Part shown: piece after piece, positions 17,362 to 25,685 of the stretch
Layout: each line of letters opens with the position of its first letter
Position numbering within the stretch: position 1 is the stretch's first letter
Source: CAZAQS01 sp964486825
GTDB lineage: Bacteria > Chloroflexota > Anaerolineae > Anaerolineales > UBA4823
Assembly (NCBI GenBank): GCA_964486825.1
Contig: CAZAQS010000009.1
Span: forward strand, 1-43,476
Direction: 5' to 3'
DNA length: 43,476 bases
Notes under the pieces: generated by a model
Told to the model about the DNA's origin: nothing
Databases searched by the model: none
The model's input: only the letters and a program-made list of their open reading frames with translations
Position numbers and translations under genes: made by a program

Positions 17362-18372
17362 ATGAAACATTTTATCTTCGCAGCAGTGCTGGTGATGGTG
17401 ATTACGGTTGTTGGTGTACTGGGTCTTGAACGAGCCCAGTTATTGCCAGTAGCAGCCAGCGCCCAGGCAGGGCCGATAGACCAGCTTTTTGGCCTGCATT
17501 TCAGGATTATTGCATTCCTCTTTGCTCTTATCGTAGGCTTGATGTTATACAGTATCGTTGTCTTCCGGCGCAGACCGGGCGATGATAGCGATGCCGATCA
17601 TATCGAAGGCAGTACCAATCTGGAAGTCCTTTGGACGATTGTCCCCTTGGCTGTAGTTATTTACGTTTCCTACCTGGGGGCAGTGATCTTAGGCGATGTT
17701 ACCCGTCCGGACCCACGTCCCCTGGAAGTGAGAGTGATTGCGTCTCAATGGAGCTGGCGCTTCGAGTATCCGGAGTGGCAGGTAACCACCAACGAGCTGG
17801 TGCTGCCGGCAAACAAACAGGTCCTTTTGAAGATGGTCTCCACGGACGTGATCCATTCCTTCTGGATCCCAGAGTTTCGAGTCAAGCAAGATATCCTGCC
17901 AGGTGGCGAGAATATGGTACGCGAGCTGAGGGTTACTCCCAACCTGGAAGGGGAATTTACGCTGCGTTGTGCGGAGATGTGTGGGCGCCTGCATGCCAAT
18001 ATGGAGGCTCCTGTAATAGTGCTATCACCAGCCGCTTTCGATGATTGGGTAACCGAGCAGTCTCAAGCTGTTCCAGAAGACCCAATCGAGCGGGGCAGGT
18101 ACTGGGCGCAGCAGTTCGGATGCCTGGCTTGCCATAGCACGGACGGCACTCCCCTGATCGGTCCGACCTGGCAAGGTCTTTATATGCACGAGGTGCCGCT
18201 CGAGGACGGGACGACCGTAATCGCCGACGAGGAATACCTTTACGAATCGATTGTCGATCCCGGGGCAAAGATCGTGCGTGGTTTCCCGAATATCATGCCG
18301 GCCAATATCGCCGAGGATATGACTGAGGAGCAAATTGCTGAGGTTATTGAGTTCATCAAGACCTTCGAGTAG
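17362..18372 (+). CDS. coxB: Cytochrome c oxidase subunit II with C-terminal cytochrome c domain (caa3 type)
   Basis: A 336-residue subunit that accepts electrons at a binuclear CuA centre facing the outside. A signal-like helix (about 4-21) and two transmembrane helices (about 47-68 and 88-110) lead to the CuA domain. Its ligands are His165, Cys203, Glu205, Cys207, His211 and Met214 in CAEMCGRLHANM. The C-terminal domain carries a c-type heme site CLACH (Cys254, Cys257, His258) with Met312 in NIMPAN as probable sixth ligand; this fused cytochrome makes it a caa3 oxidase. ATG 17362 is preceded by AGAGGAGA with 6 bases spacing, a strong internal site that argues for independent starts even though the receiver ORF upstream is in frame. 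Confidence 0.93.
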   Translation: MKHFIFAAVLVMVITVVGVLGLERAQLLPVAASAQAGPIDQLFGLHFRIIAFLFALIVGLMLYSIVVFRRRPGDDSDADHIEGSTNLEVLWTIVPLAVVIYVSYLGAVILGDVTRPDPRPLEVRVIASQWSWRFEYPEWQVTTNELVLPANKQVLLKMVSTDVIHSFWIPEFRVKQDILPGGENMVRELRVTPNLEGEFTLRCAEMCGRLHANMEAPVIVLSPAAFDDWVTEQSQAVPEDPIERGRYWAQQFGCLACHSTDGTPLIGPTWQGLYMHEVPLEDGTTVIADEEYLYESIVDPGAKIVRGFPNIMPANIAEDMTEEQIAEVIEFIKTFE

Positions 18373-18433
18373 CCATACACTCTAAATCGAGCTCTCGGAT
18401 AGGATGGGAGCTCAAGGGTAAGGAGACGAAAGA

Positions 18434-20332
18434 ATGAATAATCTGGAAAATAGAGGCTTATTATCCATATCCATCTTGCGGGGATTGGTCTTCCAGGTCC
18501 TGGGTACCCTGTTGGGTATCGGCCTGGTCATGCTCATCCGGCTTCTGGTGGGATTGCCCGCCTGGAATCCAGAGCCGGTCTGGGTGGGCGGCGCTCTGGT
18601 GGGCGTGGTCGCTTTCACCTATGGGACTGGCGTCCTCAGAGACTGGTTGAAGGTAATGAACGGTGAGGACGTTTCCGAACACCCCAAGGATTTCTTCGAA
18701 TCGGGCTGGAAGCGCTATTTGAGCATCTCCTTTGATCACAAGGTGATCGGTATCCAATATGGCGTCACCTCGATCATTGTCTTCATGACGGCTGGCTTTT
18801 TCGCCCTGGTCTTCCGAACAGAGCTGGTCACGCCTTCGCTCTCCTTTTTGTCTGCCGAGAATTTCAATTCCCTGATGAGCTTGCATGGGATCGTGATGAT
18901 CTACGCCATCCTTTTGGGTGTGGGCGCAATGATGAACTACCTGGTGCCCTTACTCATCGGGGCAAACGATATGGCTTTCCCGCGCTTGAACGCCTTTGCT
19001 TATTGGATCAACGTCCCGGCAGGCATCCTGCTTCTAAGCAGCCTGTTCTTCGGTGGCTTTGATACCGGTTGGACCGGTTATCCGCCATTGAGCGTACAAG
19101 CCCCGCTAGGTGTGCAGATGTTCTTCCTGGGCGTGTATGTCTTCGGCCTCTCCTCGATTTTAGGAGCCCTGAATGTTCTTGTAACCATTATCCGCCTGCG
19201 AGCCCCCGGCATGAACTACTTCCGCATGCCGATCTTCGTCTGGGCTTCCCTGGCGACTTCCATTATCTCGCTCACTGCCACCCAGCTCATCGGCCTGTCA
19301 TTCCAGTTGGTGATGTTCGAGCGCCTCTTTGATATGAGACTCTTCAATGGGTTCAGTGGCGGAGACCCCGTCCTGTTCCAGCACCTGTTCTGGTTTTACT
19401 CGCACCCGGCTGTGTATATCTTCGTCTTAACAGGGTTGGGAGTGATCAGCGAGCTGCTGCCTGTCTATACCCGCAAGCCCCTCTTTGGGTACCGCTGGGT
19501 CGCGCTGTCATCCATGGGGATAGCATTGGTGGGTTTTACCGTTTGGGCTCACCATATGTTCACCTCTGGCATGGCCTCTTATCTGCGGGTGCCATTCATG
19601 TATACCACTCTTCTCGTGGCGGTTCCTACGGGCGTCAAGTTCTTTAGCTGGGTAGGGACGATGTGGCGCGGAAAGATGACATTCCCGACTCCCATGCTGT
19701 TCGTCTTGGGCGCTATCTCTATCTTCCTGTTGGGTGGTTTGAGCGGGCCAATCAATGGGACCATCGCTACGAACCTGCACCTTCACGACACCTATTTCAT
19801 CGTCGGGCATTTCCACGCTACCATGTTCGGAGGGTACGTCTTCCCGTTCATTGCAGCGATCTACTACTGGTACCCCAAGGCCACCGGCAAGATGTATAAC
19901 GAAACCCTGGGCAAGCTGCATTTCTATATCATGTTGCCAGCCTTCTATCTGCAATCCCTGGGGCAGATGCAGGTCGGTCTGCTGGGGATGCGCCGCCGCA
20001 TCGCAGAGTACGACCCGGCTCTGCAGATCACTGATACCCAGATCATGATCACCATCGCCGGTTTTGCGATCGGATTATCCATGATCATCTTTGTCGTAAA
20101 CCTTGTATATAGCGCCCGGCGAGGGGAAGTGGCCGCTGCCAACCCCTGGCGCTCACGCTCTCCGGAGTGGATGCTGCCTTCTCCCATCCCGGTGCATAAC
20201 TATGGGCGTGCGATAGAAGTTATCGGCGAGCCATATGATTATGGTTTGGTAGGCTCGAGTTTTGTTGATCTGCCTCAAGAGCCGGATACCAGGCCGGCTG
20301 CACCGGCTGTCGGGACGGCGGCAGCGGATTGA
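18434..20332 (+). CDS. coxA: Cytochrome c oxidase subunit I, A2-type
   Basis: A 632-residue heme-copper oxidase core subunit that reduces oxygen to water and pumps protons. Heme a ligands are His151 and His461, CuB ligands His324, His373 and His374, and the heme a3 ligand is His459 in VGHFHATM. Tyr328 is the expected cross-linked Tyr, and Lys402 in VKFFSW is the K-channel lysine. The YSHPAV motif around His324 marks the A2 branch rather than the A1 branch (which has GHPEV). The first ~95 residues, before SFDHKVIGI, form an unusual N-terminal extension with about two hydrophobic helices (about 14-40 and 48-66). ATG 18434 follows AAGGAGACGAAAGA. The gene lies between coxB and the small subunit IV. 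Confidence 0.95.
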   Translation: MNNLENRGLLSISILRGLVFQVLGTLLGIGLVMLIRLLVGLPAWNPEPVWVGGALVGVVAFTYGTGVLRDWLKVMNGEDVSEHPKDFFESGWKRYLSISFDHKVIGIQYGVTSIIVFMTAGFFALVFRTELVTPSLSFLSAENFNSLMSLHGIVMIYAILLGVGAMMNYLVPLLIGANDMAFPRLNAFAYWINVPAGILLLSSLFFGGFDTGWTGYPPLSVQAPLGVQMFFLGVYVFGLSSILGALNVLVTIIRLRAPGMNYFRMPIFVWASLATSIISLTATQLIGLSFQLVMFERLFDMRLFNGFSGGDPVLFQHLFWFYSHPAVYIFVLTGLGVISELLPVYTRKPLFGYRWVALSSMGIALVGFTVWAHHMFTSGMASYLRVPFMYTTLLVAVPTGVKFFSWVGTMWRGKMTFPTPMLFVLGAISIFLLGGLSGPINGTIATNLHLHDTYFIVGHFHATMFGGYVFPFIAAIYYWYPKATGKMYNETLGKLHFYIMLPAFYLQSLGQMQVGLLGMRRRIAEYDPALQITDTQIMITIAGFAIGLSMIIFVVNLVYSARRGEVAAANPWRSRSPEWMLPSPIPVHNYGRAIEVIGEPYDYGLVGSSFVDLPQEPDTRPAAPAVGTAAAD

Positions 20333-20377
20333 TTTGTGGAGTACCTACTGTTTACGTTCTTTCGTAAGGAGATTTAG

Positions 20378-20593
20378 ATGGATGCAAATTCCAAGAAAAA
20401 AGAGCTTTTCCGTGCCGGCATGGTGGTTTTCTTTTTGCTGGCTATCTTGACCATCGGCGAGTTCTTGCTCGGTGCAATTGCTGTGGGTTGGGCAGCTCCA
20501 TTATTTGGGATCGCAATTCTAAAGGCTGCTCTGATCATCCGGGATTATATGCATCTTCCCCGGCTGTTCGCAGGGGATGAGGAGAGTCACTAA
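20378..20593 (+). CDS. Small cytochrome c oxidase subunit IV-like membrane protein
   Basis: A 71-residue hydrophobic protein with two predicted helices (about 12-34 and 38-55) ending IIRDYMHLPRLFAGDEESH. The size and helix layout match prokaryotic cytochrome oxidase subunit IV (CyoD/CoxD-like). Its place between coxA and coxC supports the call; sequence similarity alone would be weak. ATG 20378 follows GTAAGGAG at the usual spacing, and its stop overlaps the coxC ATG by one base (TAATG). Confidence 0.75.
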   Translation: MDANSKKKELFRAGMVVFFLLAILTIGEFLLGAIAVGWAAPLFGIAILKAALIIRDYMHLPRLFAGDEESH

Positions 20594-21165
20594 TGGCAAC
20601 TGAGACGAATGTAGCTTCGACATACCGCTTCAGGACTCATACAAACCGGATCGGTTTATGGTTGTTCATCCTTTCGGATGCCTTTGTGTTCGGTGGGCTT
20701 CTGGTAGCCCGCTTCTACCTGTATCCAGGGCAACGTCCAGAGCTGGACCAACTGGTAGGCCTGGCTGTCACCTCGTTGCTGCTTTTGAGCAGTTTCTTTA
20801 TGAACCGCGCAGAAACCGCCATCGCTCATGGCGACCAGAAAACCTTCACTCGGGGGGTGTTGATCACAATGGTGTTGGGGATCATCTTCTTGATCGGAGT
20901 CGTGGGAGTGGAATGGCGTATCGCTCACTTCCGGCCCTGGGATCATGCTATGGGCTCGCTCTTCTACACGATGACAGGCTATCATGCTTTCCATGTTCTG
21001 ACAGGTGTGATCTTCCTTGGGGTGATCTACCGCAATGGGCGCCGAGGGCTATATTCGGCAGAGCGTCATTTCCCGGTCGAAGCCGCCGCGGTCTACTGGC
21101 ACTTCGTCGATGTTGTATGGGTCTTCTTTTATCCGGCGTTGTATCTCATCGGAAGGGTGATCTAA
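20593..21165 (+). CDS. coxC: Cytochrome c oxidase subunit III
   Basis: A 190-residue, five-helix subunit III, the shorter bacterial form. It stabilises proton uptake in the oxidase core. Family marks are GLWLFILSDAFVFGGLL in the first helix, GVEWRIAHF, TGYHAFHVLTGVIFLG, and YWHFVDVVWVFFYPALYL near the end. It shares one base with the stop of the subunit IV gene and is certainly in the same transcript as coxB and coxA. Confidence 0.93.
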   Translation: MATETNVASTYRFRTHTNRIGLWLFILSDAFVFGGLLVARFYLYPGQRPELDQLVGLAVTSLLLLSSFFMNRAETAIAHGDQKTFTRGVLITMVLGIIFLIGVVGVEWRIAHFRPWDHAMGSLFYTMTGYHAFHVLTGVIFLGVIYRNGRRGLYSAERHFPVEAAAVYWHFVDVVWVFFYPALYLIGRVI

Positions 21166-21213
21166 AGGCGAACTCGAGGAATTTTACTGCTGGGGGGTGT
21201 TAGCCGGAAAGGT

Positions 21214-21846
21214 GTGATAGTGTTGATGAAGTCTAGATATTTCTTTTTCCTCGGTGTGGGCGTAGCGCTTATAGTCACTGCTGTGGTTGGGGCATTGTTC
21301 TTAAATCAACCATATCAATACCAGGGGTCTTTGATCAACCCTCCCGCGCCCGCCCCCGAGATCGAGCTCGTCGACCAATACGGTGAGTCTTTTACGCTGA
21401 GCGAGCGGGTAGCAGATGACGGTCGCCACAAGGCCGCGATGATCTTTTTTGGCTACGTCCACTGCCCAGATGTATGCCCGGTCACGCTCTCAGAATACAG
21501 GCAGGTTAAAGCAAGCCTGGGGGAAAAAGCAGAAAAGGTCGATTTCATCTTCGTTACAGTTGACCCAGACCGGGATACCCAGGAGACTTTGAGCAAGCAC
21601 CTGGCAAATTATGATCCCCAGTTTATTGGCTTGACTGGTAGCCAGGCCGCTCTCGAGCAAGTCTGGAGTGATTACGGCGTTTTTGTCTACCAGCATGAGC
21701 CTACAGAAGCCGGCGGCTATTTGGTAGACCACACTGCTCGAGTATATGTGGTTGACCGCAACGGAGATTTGCGCTTGACCTACCTGTTCGGTTCTGGGTC
21801 AGAGATAATGGCTGAGGATATGTGGCGCCTGGTGGATGAGAAATAG
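21214..21846 (+). CDS. SCO1/SenC copper chaperone for the CuA site
   Basis: A 210-residue thioredoxin-fold copper chaperone with an N-terminal membrane anchor (about 8-30). It carries the SCO copper-binding C-x3-C in HCPDVCPVT (Cys84 and Cys88) and the third ligand His173 in LVDHTARVY. SCO proteins deliver copper to, or keep reduced, the CuA cysteines of subunit II. GTG 21214 opens the frame; GTG 21220 and ATG 21226 are also in frame, and GGAAAGG at 21205-21212 fits GTG 21220 best. The location directly after coxC fits the role. Confidence 0.88.
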   Translation: MIVLMKSRYFFFLGVGVALIVTAVVGALFLNQPYQYQGSLINPPAPAPEIELVDQYGESFTLSERVADDGRHKAAMIFFGYVHCPDVCPVTLSEYRQVKASLGEKAEKVDFIFVTVDPDRDTQETLSKHLANYDPQFIGLTGSQAALEQVWSDYGVFVYQHEPTEAGGYLVDHTARVYVVDRNGDLRLTYLFGSGSEIMAEDMWRLVDEK

Positions 21847-21879
21847 TAGATAGGATGGCGCTCCATTGGAATAAAAGAA

Positions 21880-22515
21880 ATGCTTGCAAATAAAGTTTTT
21901 CGACTGGGACTAAAAAGACTGGCTATTGTTACAGTGCTTTCATTGGCGGTGATCTTAATCGCCAGTGAAGCTTTTTACCTCTTGCAAAAAGAGTCTCACG
22001 AACGTGCTCCGCAGCAGGTGGAGCTGGTTATTCCCCTGGGAGCCGCAGAAATGGTCAGACGGGGCGAGAATGTGACTGCTATACCGGAAGAGATGGTCTT
22101 CATGGTCGGGGATACCCTGGTGGTCAAAAATGAGGATTCTGCCAGTCATCAGCTCGGACCGCTATGGATTCCCGCCAACTCATCCGCCAGCCTGTCCATG
22201 GACACCGCTGCCCGCTATGTAGAATCCTGTTCCTTCCAGACCTCCCAATACCTGGGCCTGGATGTCCGCCAGCCCACCACCCTGGCTACCCGCCTGCAAG
22301 CCCTGGTGATTGCTGGGCCAGCTACCATCATCTTCCTTTTCATATATAGCGTGCTCGTTTACCCACTCGAAAAAGATAATCGGGCCAGGAGTTCCGGAAT
22401 ACAGTCGCCCTTCCCTGGCCGGCACGCTTCGGCTTATACCCGCTTCCCGTTTGAACCGGGAGCTGAAGAGGGGGAGGAAACGGAAAACACCTCCGGATCG
22501 GGCCCGGCAAAATAA
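21880..22515 (+). CDS. Membrane-anchored cupredoxin-like protein of the oxidase operon
   Basis: A 211-residue protein with helices at about 13-33 and 138-161 and an extracytoplasmic domain between. EEMVFMVGDTLVVKNEDSA, then SHQLGPLWIPANSSASL and ESCSFQTSQYLG, resembles a cupredoxin fold with His90 and Cys117 in ligand positions. The second His and the Met of a classic type I copper site are not visible after Cys117. The C-terminal ~45 residues are polar and rich in Pro, Gly and Glu. The position between SCO and SURF1 points to oxidase assembly or copper handling; no known family was recognised. Whether it binds copper is an open question. Confidence 0.6.
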   Translation: MLANKVFRLGLKRLAIVTVLSLAVILIASEAFYLLQKESHERAPQQVELVIPLGAAEMVRRGENVTAIPEEMVFMVGDTLVVKNEDSASHQLGPLWIPANSSASLSMDTAARYVESCSFQTSQYLGLDVRQPTTLATRLQALVIAGPATIIFLFIYSVLVYPLEKDNRARSSGIQSPFPGRHASAYTRFPFEPGAEEGEETENTSGSGPAK

Positions 22516-22547
22516 CTGGGGTTTTGGAAAATAGGGTAGATACACTC

Positions 22548-23336
22548 ATGCTGCGATTGTTCAGCCGACAATGGATACTGACCACATTGCTCGTCATCCT
22601 TGCCATGGGTGTCATGGTACGGCTGGGATTTTGGCAGCTGGACCGCCTGGAACAGCGCCGGGCCTTCAACGCCCGGGTTCAAGCTCAAGTGGACGAACCG
22701 GCCTTGGATTTGCAGGCTGCCCTATCGTCTGGCCGTGTGACCCCGGAAATGCTGGTGGAGATGGAGTACCGTGAGGTCGTCGTGGTCGGCGAATTCGACC
22801 ATTCTCAGGAGGTTGTTCTGCGCAACCAGGCCTGGGAAAACCAGCTTGGCGTCCACATCTACACGCCCTTGAAGATCGAAGGCCTGGAGTCAGGCATCCT
22901 GATAAATCGAGGATGGGTGCCTTTCGAGGATTTTACGGAGGGAAGACTCGCTCAGTACCAGGAAGGGGGCAGCAAGGAAGTGCGGGGTATTTTGAGGAAC
23001 TCCCGCCAGCAGCCGGATATCGGCAGGATGAAAGATCCCACTCCTGTGCCAGGTGGAGAGCGTCTCACCTCTTTCGCGGCTGCCAATGTTGAGAGGATTG
23101 CCTTTCAAATTCCATATCCGATCCAGCCGGTATACATACAACAAATGCCAGACACAGGCTGGGAGGGTCTGCCTCACCGGGTGGAGCATGAGCTGGCCCT
23201 GACGGAGGGCTCGCATCTCGGGTATGCCATTCAGTGGTTCGTCTTTGCGCTAATCTTAGGAGCCGGCTATCCCTTCTTTGTCCGCAAGGAGACATCCGGT
23301 GAGAACAAGGGGGAGATTTTCATCAAGGAGCGATAG
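22548..23336 (+). CDS. SURF1-like cytochrome oxidase assembly protein
   Basis: A ~262-residue SURF1 family protein with one helix near each end (about 5-24 and 227-243) and an extracytoplasmic domain. Family marks are LGFWQLDRLEQRR, VVVGEFDHSQEVVLRNQ, GVHIYTPLKIEG, ILINRGWVPFEDF and YAIQWFVFALIL. SURF1 helps heme a insertion into subunit I. ATG 22548 follows AGGGTAG with about 9 bases spacing and was preferred over an in-frame TTG at 22524. Confidence 0.9.
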   Translation: MLRLFSRQWILTTLLVILAMGVMVRLGFWQLDRLEQRRAFNARVQAQVDEPALDLQAALSSGRVTPEMLVEMEYREVVVVGEFDHSQEVVLRNQAWENQLGVHIYTPLKIEGLESGILINRGWVPFEDFTEGRLAQYQEGGSKEVRGILRNSRQQPDIGRMKDPTPVPGGERLTSFAAANVERIAFQIPYPIQPVYIQQMPDTGWEGLPHRVEHELALTEGSHLGYAIQWFVFALILGAGYPFFVRKETSGENKGEIFIKER

Positions 23337-23376
23337 TGGGAGCTACCGGACGGCAGCTTCTTTAAGGGGTTTCATT

Positions 23377-25221
23377 ATGTTGAATTTGGATGGATTGAGT
23401 AGTGCCGGGATACGGACTTTTCGCAGGCTGTTGGTTGCAGCCTCCATCATGGTTTATATCGTCATCGTCATGGGCGGCATCCTTCGGGCAACCGGTTTTG
23501 GCGGGGCGTGCGGGGAATGGCCACTTTGCGAAGGAGCACTGCTGCCATCACTGAGCCTGGAGACGGCCGTTGCTTACCTGCACCGGCTGGATACCTTCCT
23601 CCTGGTTCTCATATTAGGCGCGGCTTTTGTCCTGTCGGTGCGGCGTTTCCGAGCCGAACCCTGGCTGCACCTGCCTGTACTGGCTGCGCTGGGTTTGATG
23701 GCAGTCCAGATTGTCATTGGAGGGATCATCGTATTGCGTGGGCTGCCCGTGCAGCTCACCTCCCTCCACCTGGGGCTTTCGCTCCTGTTCCAGGCGCTTA
23801 TCCTCATCCCGGCTGTCATCGCCTATTACAAGGAGAGGGGTGCATTACCGAACACATCAGGAAACGCTTCACCCATTGTGCGTTTAGAGTTCCGCTCTCC
23901 TTTCGCCCGCCTGTCTTTGTGGACCTTGGGAGCTGTTTTCCTGCTGCTGGTAAGCGGTGCAGTGGTATCAGGAAGCAGTTCTGGGACGGCTTGTTCCGGC
24001 TGGCCTTTATGCGATGGCTCCTTGCTGCCATCAACAACTGCCGGTTGGATCAACCTTGTTCACCGCGCTATCGTCGCCATAACCGGGGTCCTGGTTGCCT
24101 TGCAAACTGTGAAGGCCTGGCGCACTCAACGCACCCAAGCGCCGGTTCTGGTGGCAGCAACGGCAGCCGGCGTTCTATTCTTCGCCCAGGCTTTGATGGG
24201 CGCCTACAAAGTAATCCATGCATATCCCATGTATATGGTCAGCCTGCACGAAGCTACCGCAGTTGCGGTCTGGTCAGCCCTGGTGGTGCAGGTAATCGCC
24301 GTAGGCCTATCTGCTCGCACTGCTGGAGAAGAAAGGCTGGAGGCGGCTATCGTTCGGAGCCCCCGGCAGATGGCCAAGGATTTCCTGATGTTGACCAAGC
24401 CCATCGTTGTATTGTTGCTGCTCGTCACGACCTTTGCGGGCATGGTCATCGGGGCGCAGGCCTGGCCCTCTTTCAGCCTGGTTTTCTGGACTCTCCTGGG
24501 GGGTGCGATGGCGGCAGGCGGCTCTGGCGCCATTAACCAGTATCTCGACCGGGAAGAGGACAGCAAGATGCAGCGCACGGAAAGGCGCCCGATCCCCTCC
24601 GGTCGACTGACCCCCGGGGAGGGGTTGGCATTCGGTGTCGCTATCTGCCTGGCCTCCTTCTACTTTATGGTCGCGTTTGTCAATCTTCTGGCTGCCCTCC
24701 TGACGCTGGCTGGAATGATCTATTACGTGCTGATTTACAGTATCTTCCTGAAAAAGGCCACAGTTCAGAATATCGTCATTGGCGGCGGCGCGGGCGCTAT
24801 CCCACCCCTGGTCGGGTGGGCGGCCGCCACCGGGAGCCTGAACATCCCCTCGCTATTCCTGTTCGCGGTGGTCTTTATGTGGACTCCGCCCCATTTCTGG
24901 GCCCTGGCCCTGGTGAAGCGCAAGGATTACGCCCGGGCCGGAATACCCATGCTGCCTGTGGTTCGAGGTGAGAAAGAGACTCGCTGGCAGATTTTGATCT
25001 ACACCATCGAGCTGGTTGCGTTGACCTTGCTGCTTCCGGTCTTTGGTTTGGGAGGCGGCATTTACCTGGTTTCGGCGCTTTTCCTGGGAGTGGCGCTCTT
25101 GTTCACGGCCTGGAATGTGTGGCGTAAAGGAGGCAATAAGCTGGCCTGGAAGATGTATCGCTACTCCAGCATGTACCTGGCTTTCTTGTTCCTGGCCTTG
25201 ATGGTAGACGCCCTGGTCTGA
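23377..25221 (+). CDS. Fused heme A synthase (CtaA/COX15) and heme O synthase (CtaB/COX10)
   Basis: About 614 residues in two parts. The CtaA half (about 8-340) has eight or so helices with conserved His in YLHRLDT, TSLHLGLS, LVHRAIV and SLHEATA, and two C-x5-C pairs in CGEWPLC and CSGWPLC. The CtaB half (about 345-614) is a UbiA-type prenyltransferase with the metal-binding motif NQYLDREEDSKM and YSIFLKKATVQN. CtaB adds farnesyl to heme b to make heme O, and CtaA oxidises heme O to heme A, so the fusion joins two sequential steps for the heme of the oxidase upstream. ATG 23377 follows AAGGGG; an upstream ATG at 23278 reads into non-homologous sequence. The stop is one base from the convergent PCuAC stop. 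Confidence 0.92.
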   Translation: MLNLDGLSSAGIRTFRRLLVAASIMVYIVIVMGGILRATGFGGACGEWPLCEGALLPSLSLETAVAYLHRLDTFLLVLILGAAFVLSVRRFRAEPWLHLPVLAALGLMAVQIVIGGIIVLRGLPVQLTSLHLGLSLLFQALILIPAVIAYYKERGALPNTSGNASPIVRLEFRSPFARLSLWTLGAVFLLLVSGAVVSGSSSGTACSGWPLCDGSLLPSTTAGWINLVHRAIVAITGVLVALQTVKAWRTQRTQAPVLVAATAAGVLFFAQALMGAYKVIHAYPMYMVSLHEATAVAVWSALVVQVIAVGLSARTAGEERLEAAIVRSPRQMAKDFLMLTKPIVVLLLLVTTFAGMVIGAQAWPSFSLVFWTLLGGAMAAGGSGAINQYLDREEDSKMQRTERRPIPSGRLTPGEGLAFGVAICLASFYFMVAFVNLLAALLTLAGMIYYVLIYSIFLKKATVQNIVIGGGAGAIPPLVGWAAATGSLNIPSLFLFAVVFMWTPPHFWALALVKRKDYARAGIPMLPVVRGEKETRWQILIYTIELVALTLLLPVFGLGGGIYLVSALFLGVALLFTAWNVWRKGGNKLAWKMYRYSSMYLAFLFLALMVDALV

Positions 25222-25222
25222 C

Positions 25223-25660
25223 CTAAGGTTCTCTTACTTCAACATCCACCGGTACCTGTCCGGCGCTCTGGAAGTTGAGAACCAGGTTAAAGCGGTCCCC
25301 TGGATTGAGATCCTCATTCAGGTTGATCAACATGACATGCAAGCCGCCCGGCTGGAAAGCGATCTGGTCTCGGGCAGGCGCCTCGACCCGTTCCTGCTCG
25401 TGCATGCTCATCATACCGGAATTGTCCATCATGCTTTCGTGGAGTTGAACGAGCTGAGAGACATTCGCCTCTGCGCTCAACAACGAATCGGCCTGCTCAC
25501 CGCTGTTCTCGATAATAAAATACACTGCGCTGTTGCCCCCCGAAAAACCTGGCCTGGCCCAGGCCCCGCTGATGGTGATGCCTCCCGTGGGTGGGGGGGC
25601 GCATTCGGTTAAAAATAATGGGATCACGAACAAGGCGAGTATCCATAACCGGAATTTCAT
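25223..25660 (-). CDS. PCuAC periplasmic copper chaperone lipoprotein
   Basis: A 145-residue protein with a lipoprotein-type signal ending LFLTEC (Cys20). The fold is the PCuAC beta-sandwich (DUF461). Copper ligands fit the family pattern: His74, Met86, His108 and Met110, where Met86-x21-His108-x-Met110 is exact. PCuAC proteins deliver copper to CuA or hand it to SCO; the convergent oxidase operon ending one base away supports that. Additional Met and His in SMMDNSGMMSMHEQE may hold extra copper. Confidence 0.9.
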   Translation of the reverse strand: MKFRLWILALFVIPLFLTECAPPPTGGITISGAWARPGFSGGNSAVYFIIENSGEQADSLLSAEANVSQLVQLHESMMDNSGMMSMHEQERVEAPARDQIAFQPGGLHVMLINLNEDLNPGDRFNLVLNFQSAGQVPVDVEVREP

Positions 25661-25685
25661 TATTTCCCTCCAATTTCCCTTCCTT

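Noticed and set aside
18389..18413. Hairpin between coxB and coxA
   Set aside because: It consists of two copies of the six-base palindrome GAGCTC; such a short stem is weak and may be chance.
23508..24536. Plus-strand open frame of 342 codons overlapping CtaA
   Set aside because: It is rich in Pro, Arg and Cys with no family motif, and lies inside a gene with strong family matches in another frame.
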